Shown: positions 44,258 through 51,904 of the stretch, piece by piece
How the letters are laid out: every line of letters starts with the position of its first letter
Position numbering within the stretch: position 1 is the first letter of the stretch
Source of the DNA: Asticcacaulis currens
GTDB taxonomy: Bacteria > Pseudomonadota > Alphaproteobacteria > Caulobacterales > Caulobacteraceae
Assembly: GCF_028550395.1 (NCBI RefSeq)
Contig: NZ_JAQQKW010000002.1
Coordinates: 1 to 64,000, forward strand
DNA: 64,000 nucleotides
Direction: 5' to 3'
Made by a program: the position numbers and the translations under genes
Notes under the pieces: generated by a model
What the model was told of the DNA's origin: nothing
The model's input: only the letters and a program-made list of their open reading frames with translations
Databases searched by the model: none

Positions 44258-45511
44258 CTACTTTAAAAGATACGACTCATGAAACGCCCGACGGGTCGCG
44301 GCCCGTTGCGGATAGCCACCGACGTCGTTTTCACTGTCGATAATGCGCCCCCGACCCGCCTGCGCTTCAGCAATGATACGGGCGTCGATCGGATCGCGCG
44401 CCCACGGCCGTGCGCCGACGTGGCGACAGACATGGGCTTCGACCGCGTCCGCCGGTAGCAACCTCAAACCCTGCGGCCACAGGCTTTCCTTCGGCAAGGC
44501 GCGGATATAGGCCTTTGGTCGATAGGGGCCCTGATCTTCGTAACCATCCGCCCGCGCCTGATACCAGGTGACCATAGGGGCTGCGCTTCCGTCGGCATAG
44601 GTGGCGATATTGTCGGCGGCGTGCAGGTCCAGATCCCCTGCCCCGCCAAACTTCAGCAGGCCGAGATTGGGGCGCGTATTCACCCCGCCGCGCATGACAT
44701 TGCCGCGCAACAGGAGCTTACCGGCTATGGGCTCCCGCCCCTTCCACTGGTCTTCGACCAGCGTATATTGCGCGCAGGCCGCGCCCGGATTGACAAAGAC
44801 ATTGTTGACGACGACCGCCTGCGCCCCGCCCTTGATCAGCGGATGACGCTCATTATTTTGGGCATAGAGATTACCCATCAACAGCGCCCCCGTCACATTG
44901 TCGTGAAACAAAGAGCCCATCGAATGTGGGCCTTTGGCGTGGCTGGCGTGATGAAGACTTTCGCCGATCAGATTGTTTCTGAACACAATAGTGTGCGAGG
45001 TGTTGCGCCGCCATGCGTCAGGCGTTGCCCCGTCGAACCGTGGTCCGGACGCGGACAGGGCCTCATCGACCGCCCAGGTAAAGCTGCACTGTTCGATCAG
45101 CACGTCATGCGCCGCCGTACAGGAAAGCCCGTCCGGCTCAAACCCTGAGCGCGGCGCCATACCCGCCGATCCCGGCCTTACGGCGATATGCCGGATAACC
45201 ACATGGTGGGTCTGAACGCTGATCCCGCCTCTGATCAGGGTGATACCCGGTGAGGGTGCGGTTTCACCGGCCACAGTTAAAAAGGGCTCACGAAGGGTCA
45301 GGGTGGCTTTTTGCAGGTCGATCACGCCACCGACGTCAAACACCACAATGCGGGGGCCGGGCGTGTCGAGCGCCGCCTTCAATGATCCCGGGCCTTCCGG
45401 ATCGAGCGTCGTCACGCGGATCAGAGCCGGTGACGGCGCGGCGAGGGCAGGAAAGGCGACGGCCCCGGCAAGGCCCGTAAGCATAGTGCGGCGGTGAAGG
45501 CGGTTGCGCAT
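44258..45511 (-). CDS. Pectate lyase-like right-handed beta-helix protein
   Basis: A 417-residue exported protein. A Tat leader (LHRRTMLTGLAGAVAFPALA) precedes a parallel beta-helix: GPGSLKAALDTPGPRIVVFDVGGVIDL, ITLIRGGISVQTHHVVIRHIAVRPG, DGLSCTAAHDVLIEQCSFTWAVDEALS and RHPLIKGG. This is the PL1-type pectate lyase pattern, in which the asparagine-rich ladder binds calcium and polygalacturonate. A pectin-type operator lies 67 nt upstream. It converges with rbsK with only 3 nt between them. Confidence 0.85.
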   Translation of the reverse strand: MRNRLHRRTMLTGLAGAVAFPALAAPSPALIRVTTLDPEGPGSLKAALDTPGPRIVVFDVGGVIDLQKATLTLREPFLTVAGETAPSPGITLIRGGISVQTHHVVIRHIAVRPGSAGMAPRSGFEPDGLSCTAAHDVLIEQCSFTWAVDEALSASGPRFDGATPDAWRRNTSHTIVFRNNLIGESLHHASHAKGPHSMGSLFHDNVTGALLMGNLYAQNNERHPLIKGGAQAVVVNNVFVNPGAACAQYTLVEDQWKGREPIAGKLLLRGNVMRGGVNTRPNLGLLKFGGAGDLDLHAADNIATYADGSAAPMVTWYQARADGYEDQGPYRPKAYIRALPKESLWPQGLRLLPADAVEAHVCRHVGARPWARDPIDARIIAEAQAGRGRIIDSENDVGGYPQRAATRRAFHESYLLK

Positions 45512-45577
45512 TGATTCTCCCCGGTTCGGTATTGGGTTAAGCGTCCCAGGCCGCTATTTGGTCCCTTTTACGAACAG

Positions 45578-45591
45578 GGTAACCGGTTTCC
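45578..45591. promoter_or_regulatory. ACCGGT-centred palindrome before the PL1-like lyase
   Basis: GGTAACCGGTTTCC is a palindrome with one mismatched pair, 67 nt upstream of the lyase start and 140 nt upstream of the divergent fusion gene. It shares the ACCGGT centre with the site at 51793-51806 beside another pectate lyase. LacI-type pectin regulators of gammaproteobacteria use similar centres. Confidence 0.5.
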
Positions 45592-45730
45592 GTTGCCGAT
45601 TATGTCCTGAATCTGTGCAGAGTTGCGGCAAGCGACCGCTTCTTCTAAAAAACGATTGCAGTTATCTCAATTTTGACACGATGCGCGGGCATTTCGCGCC
45701 GGTATCCCTTTCGGGCAGAGCGTTCCTAAG

Positions 45731-48700
45731 ATGAAAACACCGGTCTTTTTCGATCCCTCGGGCAAGCGCAACAAGGCCACGCTGATGGGCGTGATTGCGC
45801 TGGCGGCGGCGGCGACCCTTCTGTTTCTGGGTCTGATTCTTTCCATCCTGTTCGTACCGGTGCCGCGCGATCTCGACCTGCATATGGAAGCGTCTCACGC
45901 CTCGCGGTGGAACTTCCGCACCCACGACGTCAATCACCCGCACCGTCTGCGCACATTGGGCCGGCACGCCGACAAGCCTCAAAAAATTATCGGTTTTTAC
46001 GTCCCATGGGACGACGGCAGCCGCGCCGCCTTCGAGGCGCACGCCAGTGAAATGGACGTCGTCATCGGGGCCTTCGCGAGTGTTTCCGGCCCTCAGCACA
46101 CCTATGTCTATCAGCCGGATGTGCGCTTCGAAAAGGCACGGGCCGCCGCCAAAAAGCCGCCCGTCCTTCTGACCATGGTGCAGAATATCGCACCCAAGGG
46201 CTTTGAGCGCGAAAACACCCGCCGCCTCCTGACGGATATTGCCGCCCGCAACCGCTTTCTGGGGCAGGTTGAAGACACCCTGCGTCAGGAAAAATCGGCG
46301 GGTGTCGTCTTCGACTTTGAAAATCTGGAACCCGCCGCGCTTAAGCCCTATCTCGCCTTCCTGAAAGAGGCCCGCACGCGTCTCGGTGTCAAGGGCTATT
46401 CGGTGACTGCCACCGTGCCGGTCGATGATCCGGAATGGAACCTGTCGGCCTTTGCCGCGGTGACGGACAAACTGTTCCTGATGATCTACGACCAGCACTC
46501 GATGGTCGATAAGGCCGGGCCCATCGCGGCGCAGGACTGGTTCGAAGGACGTCTGGCCATGGCCATGAAGGTCGTCCCGGCGGAAAAGGCCATCGTCTGT
46601 ATCGGCAACTACGCCTACGACTGGTCCAAATTCGGCACGACCGTGCTGACCGTGGGTGATGCGTGGCTGATCGCGCACGATTCTGACGCGCCGGTGTCCT
46701 ATGATCGGGCGACCGGCAATAGCGGCTTCGCCTATCAGGAAAACGGCGTCAATCACGAGGTGTGGCTGCTGGACGCGGTGAGCGCGTGGAATCAGCTTCT
46801 GGCCGTGCACGCTTCCGATGCCTATGGCGTGGCGCTCTGGCGTCTCGGCTCGGAAGACCCCGGCATCTGGCAGGACTTTGCGCATTTTCAGGGCCGGACC
46901 ACGCCCGACCTGACGACGCTGAAACCGGCCGGCAATGTCGATGTCGAAGGGGCTGGCGAAGTGCTGCGCATCAGCGCCACCCCCACCTTCGGTCACCGCA
47001 AGGTCGAATTTGACGCCCAGCGCGTCGCCCAGAACCAGACCTATCAGACCCTGCCCACCCCCTATGTGGTGCGCCGCACCGGGTTCAAGCCCGGCTATAT
47101 CGCCCTGACCTTCGATGATGGCCCCGACCCCAAATGGACGCCCAAGGTACTGGAGGTTCTGAAGGCCGAACACGTCCCGGCCACCTTCTTTGTGATCGGT
47201 GAAAAGGCGCTGGGGCATCCGTTTCTGCTGAAGACCATGCTGGCGCAGGGGCATGAACTGGGCAATCACACCTACACCCACCCCAATATGGCGAATATAC
47301 CCGCCGAATGGGCACGGGTAGAGCTGAACTCGACCCAGCGCGTGGTCGAAGCCTATACGGGACGCTCCCTGCGCTGGCTGCGGGCCCCCTATTTCGGGGA
47401 CGCCGAACCGACGACCGAAAACGAACTGGCGCCGGTGCTGCTAGGGCAGCGGATGGGCTATACCAGCGTCGGCCTGCACGTCGATTCCGAAGACTGGCAA
47501 AAGCCGGGCGTTCAGGCGATCATAAAAAATGTGCTCAAAGGCGTCGCCGACGGGGCCGCCAGCGCCGCGTCTGAGGCCTGTAAGGAAGACTTCAATAACT
47601 GCCGCTCGGGTCAGATCGTGTTGTTGCACGATTCCGGCGGTGACCGTCAGCAGACCATTGACGCCCTGCCGCAAATCATTCGCGCCCTCAAGGCGCAAGG
47701 CTATCAGTTTACGACCGTCAGCGGTCTGACCGACCTGCCCGCGGCTCAGGCCATGCCGACTCTTTCCGGCAATGATCTGGCGGCGGTGCGCTTCGATGTC
47801 GGCGTCTTTATGTTGCTGGCCTGGGGAGCTGTGGGCCTGCAATGGCTGTTTATTGCCGCCATCGTACTGGGCGTGACGCGAGCCATTACCCTGAGCGTCA
47901 TGGCGATCTGGGCCGACTATAGTGGGCACATGGACCCGCCCGCCGAAACCGAAGATGGTACGATAGAAGCCTTCGTTCGGTCGCGCCGCGTCAGCGTCAT
48001 TATCCCGGCCTATAACGAGGCCCGCGTCATCGAAGCCTCGGTGCGCCGCGTCCTGACCAGTGTCGATGTCGATCTTGAGGTCGTGGTGGTCGATGACGGA
48101 TCGAAGGACGAGACCAGCGCCATCGTCGCCCGCGCTTTTGCCGATGATGCACGCGTCACCCTGATCACACAGGCCAATGCCGGTAAGGCCACTGCCGTTA
48201 ATACCGGTATTGCCAGAGCCAGGGGCGAAATCATCATCGCGCTCGATGCCGATACGCAGTTCGAACCGGAAACCATTGCGCGCCTTGTGCGCTGGTTCAT
48301 CAAGCCGGAAATCGGCGCGGTGGCGGGCAATGCCAAGGTGGGCAACCGCTTCAACTTCGTCACCCGCTGGCAGGGGGTGGAGTATGTTACGGCGCAGAAT
48401 CTGGAGCGGTCGGCTCTGGCCACCTTTGGCGCCATGATGGTGGTGCCCGGTGCCGTCGGCGCGTGGCGACGCGCGGCACTGGAAGAGGTCGGCGGCTATC
48501 CGCACGACACCCTGGCCGAGGATCAGGATCTAACCATCGCCATTCAGCGCCGGGGTTGGGCCGTGGCTTATGATCAGGACGCCGTGGCGTGGACCGAAGC
48601 GCCCGAAAGTTTTGCCGCCCTGATCAAGCAGCGCTATCGCTGGGCTTTTGGCACCCTTCAATGCCTGTGGAAGCACCGCCGCATCCTGCGTGAAGGCAAG

Positions 48701-49123
48701 CCGAAAGGACTGGCGCATATCGGCCTGCCGCAGGCGTGGATTTTCCAGATCGGATTCTCGGTGATTTCGCCCCTGATTGATCTGGCCCTGCTGATCAACG
48801 TGGCCGCCACGATATGGACGATCAGCCAGCATGGACTGGATCAGACGGACGGCACGCTGGAACGGATGCTGCTCTACTGGGCCGTCTTTGTCGCCATCGA
48901 CGCCCTGTGCGGCTGGATCGCCTACATGCTGGAGCCGAGAGAAAAACGCTATCCCGTTTTCTGGCTCCTGTCGCAACGCTTCGTCTATCGCCAGATCATG
49001 TACTATGTTGTGCTGAAGGCGCTGGCCTCTGCCGGACGTGGCCGTTCGGTGGGCTGGGGCAAGCTGGAACGCAGCGGACGGGTTGCCCCGGCGTCATCGA
49101 CAGGCCAAAACCAACAACCGTAA
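45731..49123 (+). CDS. GH18-like / polysaccharide deacetylase / GT2 fusion protein
   Basis: A 1130-residue membrane protein with three enzyme-like parts. An N-terminal helix (20-43) is followed by a periplasmic GH18-like domain (about 83-390) with VVFDFENLEP (D195, E197). Next is a CE4 deacetylase (about 453-660) with FDDGPD (D462, D463), HTYTH (H513, H517) and LLHDSGG. A helix (690-720) leads to a cytosolic processive GT2 domain (about 753-985) with VVVDDGS (D788, D789), LDADTQ (D839, D841), EDQD and QRYRW (967-971), then further helices. It likely makes and trims an N-acetylhexosamine polymer across the membrane, as separate PgaB/PgaC proteins do. Confidence 0.88.
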   Translation: MKTPVFFDPSGKRNKATLMGVIALAAAATLLFLGLILSILFVPVPRDLDLHMEASHASRWNFRTHDVNHPHRLRTLGRHADKPQKIIGFYVPWDDGSRAAFEAHASEMDVVIGAFASVSGPQHTYVYQPDVRFEKARAAAKKPPVLLTMVQNIAPKGFERENTRRLLTDIAARNRFLGQVEDTLRQEKSAGVVFDFENLEPAALKPYLAFLKEARTRLGVKGYSVTATVPVDDPEWNLSAFAAVTDKLFLMIYDQHSMVDKAGPIAAQDWFEGRLAMAMKVVPAEKAIVCIGNYAYDWSKFGTTVLTVGDAWLIAHDSDAPVSYDRATGNSGFAYQENGVNHEVWLLDAVSAWNQLLAVHASDAYGVALWRLGSEDPGIWQDFAHFQGRTTPDLTTLKPAGNVDVEGAGEVLRISATPTFGHRKVEFDAQRVAQNQTYQTLPTPYVVRRTGFKPGYIALTFDDGPDPKWTPKVLEVLKAEHVPATFFVIGEKALGHPFLLKTMLAQGHELGNHTYTHPNMANIPAEWARVELNSTQRVVEAYTGRSLRWLRAPYFGDAEPTTENELAPVLLGQRMGYTSVGLHVDSEDWQKPGVQAIIKNVLKGVADGAASAASEACKEDFNNCRSGQIVLLHDSGGDRQQTIDALPQIIRALKAQGYQFTTVSGLTDLPAAQAMPTLSGNDLAAVRFDVGVFMLLAWGAVGLQWLFIAAIVLGVTRAITLSVMAIWADYSGHMDPPAETEDGTIEAFVRSRRVSVIIPAYNEARVIEASVRRVLTSVDVDLEVVVVDDGSKDETSAIVARAFADDARVTLITQANAGKATAVNTGIARARGEIIIALDADTQFEPETIARLVRWFIKPEIGAVAGNAKVGNRFNFVTRWQGVEYVTAQNLERSALATFGAMMVVPGAVGAWRRAALEEVGGYPHDTLAEDQDLTIAIQRRGWAVAYDQDAVAWTEAPESFAALIKQRYRWAFGTLQCLWKHRRILREGKPKGLAHIGLPQAWIFQIGFSVISPLIDLALLINVAATIWTISQHGLDQTDGTLERMLLYWAVFVAIDALCGWIAYMLEPREKRYPVFWLLSQRFVYRQIMYYVVLKALASAGRGRSVGWGKLERSGRVAPASSTGQNQQP

Positions 49124-49126
49124 AGC

Positions 49127-49624
49127 CTAAACCGCTTTCAGTTGCGGCCGGTTGCCGACGCAGGGCAAGGCGGTCGGCGGCTCACGCCCCATGGAGACGG
49201 ACACCGGCAGCCCATGACCTCGGCGGTCCATCAGACTCATCAGGGCGCTGGCCGCCGAATAGAGCCCGGCGTCGGGCTCGCCGCCCATGATGAAGCGCCC
49301 CAGAGCGGTGAAGTGCGCCGCCTCACTCATCTGCGCCGCGGTCTGCAGGCTCAGCAGCAACGCCTCGTCACGGGTCAGTTCGATCAGGCCCGGACGTCCG
49401 ATTTCCAGTCGCCGCCGACCTTTGGCCAGCGCCAGAAGCCAGCCGTGGAACGCTGTCAGTCCCTCCGCTGGGTCCGGCCCGAAGGCATGGACAAATTCGC
49501 GTTGCAGCAGACGGCAGCGCGGCGAACAGGCGACCGAGGTGCGCAACGCCCAGATCATAAAGTGCTCGGCGTAGCGCAAATGCCGAAGGTCCCGCCCCCG
49601 ACGGGCAATAGATGTGTCTGACAT
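49127..49624 (-). CDS. Unknown 165-residue protein under a Fur-like site
   Basis: ATG 49624, nine bases after AGGAGG, gives a 165-residue basic protein without signal peptide or membrane segment. It is mostly helical with Arg-rich patches (SIARRGRDLRHLRYAEHFMIWALR) and a conserved-looking core LLQREFVHAFGPDPAEGLTAFHGWLLALA. I do not recognise a family. It is divergent from a 51-codon gene with a double dyad between the two starts, suggesting joint, possibly iron-dependent, control. Its 3' end lies 3 nt from the stop of the fusion gene on the other strand. Confidence 0.7.
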   Translation of the reverse strand: MSDTSIARRGRDLRHLRYAEHFMIWALRTSVACSPRCRLLQREFVHAFGPDPAEGLTAFHGWLLALAKGRRRLEIGRPGLIELTRDEALLLSLQTAAQMSEAAHFTALGRFIMGGEPDAGLYSAASALMSLMDRRGHGLPVSVSMGREPPTALPCVGNRPQLKAV

Positions 49625-49654
49625 GAAAACCGACCTCCTGCGCCGATTAAACAA

Positions 49655-49696
49655 TTGCGAATAATTCTCATTAGCATTATTGAGAACGAGTCGCAA
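49655..49696. promoter_or_regulatory. Double dyad, Fur-like operator
   Basis: Four half-sites are symmetric about 49675: TTGCGA (49655-49660), TTCTCA (49665-49670), TGAGAA (49681-49686) and TCGCAA (49691-49696), with spacings of 4, 10 and 4. The AATAATTCTCATT stretch resembles Fur boxes. It sits between the divergent starts at 49624 and 49724, so one site could govern both. Confidence 0.55.
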
Positions 49697-49723
49697 AGTG
49701 AAAAATCCACGGAGGATGAGCGG

Positions 49724-49879
49724 ATGTCTTCTGACCTCGAAGACCTGTTGTCAGAGCCGATTGTGCAACGGCTGATGGCGCGCGATGGCGTGTTTGCGGA
49801 CGCCGTGCGCCGTCTTATGCGGCGGGTCGCGGCACGCCGGTCAGGCGTGTCAGGCACGCCCGCAACTCCTCCGGCTTGA
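49724..49879 (+). CDS. Small unknown protein divergent from 49624 gene
   Basis: ATG 49724 has GGAGG eight bases upstream. The 51-residue product starts MSSDLEDLLSEPIVQRLMA and continues as one amphipathic, Arg-rich helix (ADAVRRLMRRVAARR) with a Pro/Thr/Ala tail. No family is recognised. The double dyad lies between it and the opposing gene. Its last 65 nt overlap the tail of the response-regulator gene on the other strand. Confidence 0.55.
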   Translation: MSSDLEDLLSEPIVQRLMARDGVFADAVRRLMRRVAARRSGVSGTPATPPA

Positions 49880-50267
49880 AAGGTTTAGAGAGGTAATCAT
49901 CCATACCGGCCGCCAGACAGGCCTCACGGTCCCCGCTGAGCGCGTGCGCCGTCAGCGCCACTATGGGGACAGCATCGCGCCCCGTATCCCGCTCCATAGC
50001 CCGGATGCGGCGCGTGGCCTCGTATCCGTCCATCTCCGGCATCTGAAGGTCCATCAGCACAAGGCCGTAGTGACCCGCTGCGAACGATTCCAGCGCCTCG
50101 CGGCCATTTTCAGCGCGATCATGCTCATAGCCCATCTGTTCCAGAAACAGGCCAGCGACCAGCGCATTGGCGGGATTATCCTCCACCAGCAAAATGCGCA
50201 CGGCACTGGCCGCTGAGGGCGACAGGGACGAAAGAGGCGAATGGGAGGCCGGGTGGGGTTTGGCCAT
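49815..50267 (-). CDS. Single-domain response regulator
   Basis: ATG 50267 gives 150 residues: a short Ser/Pro-rich leader, then one REC domain (about 28-145) with acidic pocket in LVEDN, acceptor Asp in LVLMDLQMPEMDGYE, Thr in VALTAHA and Lys in LSKPFKPEEL. The sequence style (NPANALVAGLFLEQMGY, ALTAHALSGDREACLAAGMDDYL) is that of receivers found on hybrid histidine kinases, so it may be a free-standing phosphorelay partner. The frame is open further upstream, but that part crosses the intergenic palindrome and lacks protein character. Confidence 0.88.
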   Translation of the reverse strand: MAKPHPASHSPLSSLSPSAASAVRILLVEDNPANALVAGLFLEQMGYEHDRAENGREALESFAAGHYGLVLMDLQMPEMDGYEATRRIRAMERDTGRDAVPIVALTAHALSGDREACLAAGMDDYLSKPFKPEELRACLTRLTGVPRPAA

Positions 50268-50363
50268 GCAGATGACTTCGAGACGTTTTTTTCTGTTTGC
50301 ACCCACAGCGATGCGCAGAAACGGCGTGAGCGGTTTTCTGCGAAAACATCGCTCCGGATATAG

Positions 50364-50410
50364 ACTTAGAGCGGAACGACCGTCCTGTGGGAGGTCACTC
50401 CGCCCTAAGT
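50364..50410. repeat. Dispersed intergenic palindrome, copy 3
   Basis: ACTTAGAGCGGAACGACC...GGTCACTCCGCCCTAAGT is a 47-nt palindrome of the family found at 6517 and 39936. The outer arms match at 10 of 11 positions. It lies between the pectate lyase 3' end and the response-regulator start, both on the minus strand. Confidence 0.7.
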
Positions 50411-50446
50411 GATCACGCCGATGATAAGTTTTCCATTGGGATCGGC

Positions 50447-51742
50447 TTAGCCGAATTTCGCCTTCCAGGCGACATAGGCCTTGAGCGCGCTTTGCGGACC
50501 GTTGCCGAACCACGAATAGCCGCGACGACGCTCCGGTTCGACATCGTCAATCGTGTCGTGAAGCGTTTTTGTGCGGTTACCAAAGATGGGTTTCAGCGTT
50601 TTCAGATCGTAATAGCGTGACCAGATGGGGCCCGCACCTGGCCTGTCCACCAGACGACGATCCTGACCATCAGGGGTACGTTCAAAGCCCTTGCCCATGA
50701 TTTTCAGCGCTTCAAGGGTTTCGACACCCGCCACGATCGCCGCCTTCATCTCGACTGAAGGGTTGGGCTGCTGCATCAGATAGACCAGCAGAGAACCGCT
50801 TTCGGCCGAACTGAGCGACGGCATCTCGTAATTGCGGGCCGAACAGGGGGTCAGGGTCAGGGCATCATACTGCTGCGCCCACAGGGTCAGTTTTCCGTCG
50901 ATGACCACCTGCGCCTTCAGAAATATAGCCAGAGCGCGTTGTTCCGCCGCCAGACAACGCGCGCGCACCTCGGCGGGGACGAAGGCGAAAGCGGACTCTG
51001 CCCGCCCGACATCGCCCATCAGGCGCGACACCGAAATCATCGCATTGTCGTTGAGCGTCAGGGCGTCATGATAGCCCCCCATCAGCGGCCAGACCTGTGG
51101 CCAGCCGCCGTTAGGGAACTGCGCATTAAGCAGGTAGGTCAGGCCCCGTATCGCGCCATCGCGGTAACGCGCGTCCTGTGTGGCATTGAAGGCCAGCGCC
51201 AGAAACCGCGTTTCGGTCAGGGTGGCGTCATTGTCGATGGTCCCGACATAGCTCCAGTCCGGTAGGGTCGGTGCATCAAAATCGCCGGCGGGCTTGGTTT
51301 GCAGGCTGTTGCCCGCCACATAGTGCTGTCCCCGGACGCGCGGTTCGGTGTCGTGCGGCTGGTTCTTGCCCCAGCCCCCCGCCGGCGTCTGGAAGCTGAC
51401 GATATTATCGGCGACCTTGCGGCCCTCTGCCGAGGCGTACCACGCTGCCGGTTTATCGAGCGGCATGGTCTTTTCGCCGTTGCCGCTCTTCGGTTCGGCC
51501 GGAATGACGCTCAGCCCCTTGCGTTCGGCCAGAAGTGCGGCCTGATCGGCAGCCAGTTGCGCCTGCGACCGCTTCAGATAATCGAGCCATGCCGCCTGCT
51601 CCGGTGCCGGGATCAGCGCGCGGATACGTTCCGGGCTCAAGGGCGGAAACGGCGTATTCACGCCGATCTGAGCGGCGCGGGCGGCTATGGGCGCCGTAAG
51701 TGGCAAGGCGGCAAGGCAGGTGAGTAAGGTGCGGCGGTGCAT
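50447..51742 (-). CDS. pelA: Pectate lyase family 10
   Basis: A 431-residue exported lyase that cleaves polygalacturonate by beta-elimination. A Tat-like leader (MHRRTLLTCLAALPLTAPIAARA) is followed by the PL10 (alpha/alpha)3 toroid: FQTPAGGWGKNQP, TIDNDATLTETRFLA, FPNGGWPQVWP, LTLNDNAM, LWAQQYD and RPGAGPIWSRYYD, the last region carrying the family's catalytic arginine. It is divergent from the second GH127 gene with a shared palindromic operator between. Confidence 0.93.
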   Translation of the reverse strand: MHRRTLLTCLAALPLTAPIAARAAQIGVNTPFPPLSPERIRALIPAPEQAAWLDYLKRSQAQLAADQAALLAERKGLSVIPAEPKSGNGEKTMPLDKPAAWYASAEGRKVADNIVSFQTPAGGWGKNQPHDTEPRVRGQHYVAGNSLQTKPAGDFDAPTLPDWSYVGTIDNDATLTETRFLALAFNATQDARYRDGAIRGLTYLLNAQFPNGGWPQVWPLMGGYHDALTLNDNAMISVSRLMGDVGRAESAFAFVPAEVRARCLAAEQRALAIFLKAQVVIDGKLTLWAQQYDALTLTPCSARNYEMPSLSSAESGSLLVYLMQQPNPSVEMKAAIVAGVETLEALKIMGKGFERTPDGQDRRLVDRPGAGPIWSRYYDLKTLKPIFGNRTKTLHDTIDDVEPERRRGYSWFGNGPQSALKAYVAWKAKFG

Positions 51743-51792
51743 GGCATTTCCCCGGAAGACAGTGAGTGGCGTCTGTTATGGTTGGGTATATA

Positions 51793-51806
51793 TGATACCG
51801 GTGTCA
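51793..51806. promoter_or_regulatory. ACCGGT-centred operator between PL10 and GH127 genes
   Basis: TGATACCGGTGTCA is a palindrome with one mismatched pair, 51 nt from the PL10 start and 99 nt from the GH127 start on the other strand. Its centre matches the site at 45578-45591. It probably coordinates both genes. Confidence 0.55.
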
Positions 51807-51904
51807 AACGTGTGGCAAGGCGAAATCCGTCGCTCTGTGCAAGTTTGATTTTACTCAGACAAATGAAAGGATATAGTACGAAAAACAAAGACTGGAGAAA
51901 CGTT

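Noticed and set aside
45662-47281. 539-codon open frame on the minus strand
   Set aside because: Antisense to the GH18/CE4/GT2 fusion gene, which has all catalytic motifs in order; the frame itself shows no family signature.
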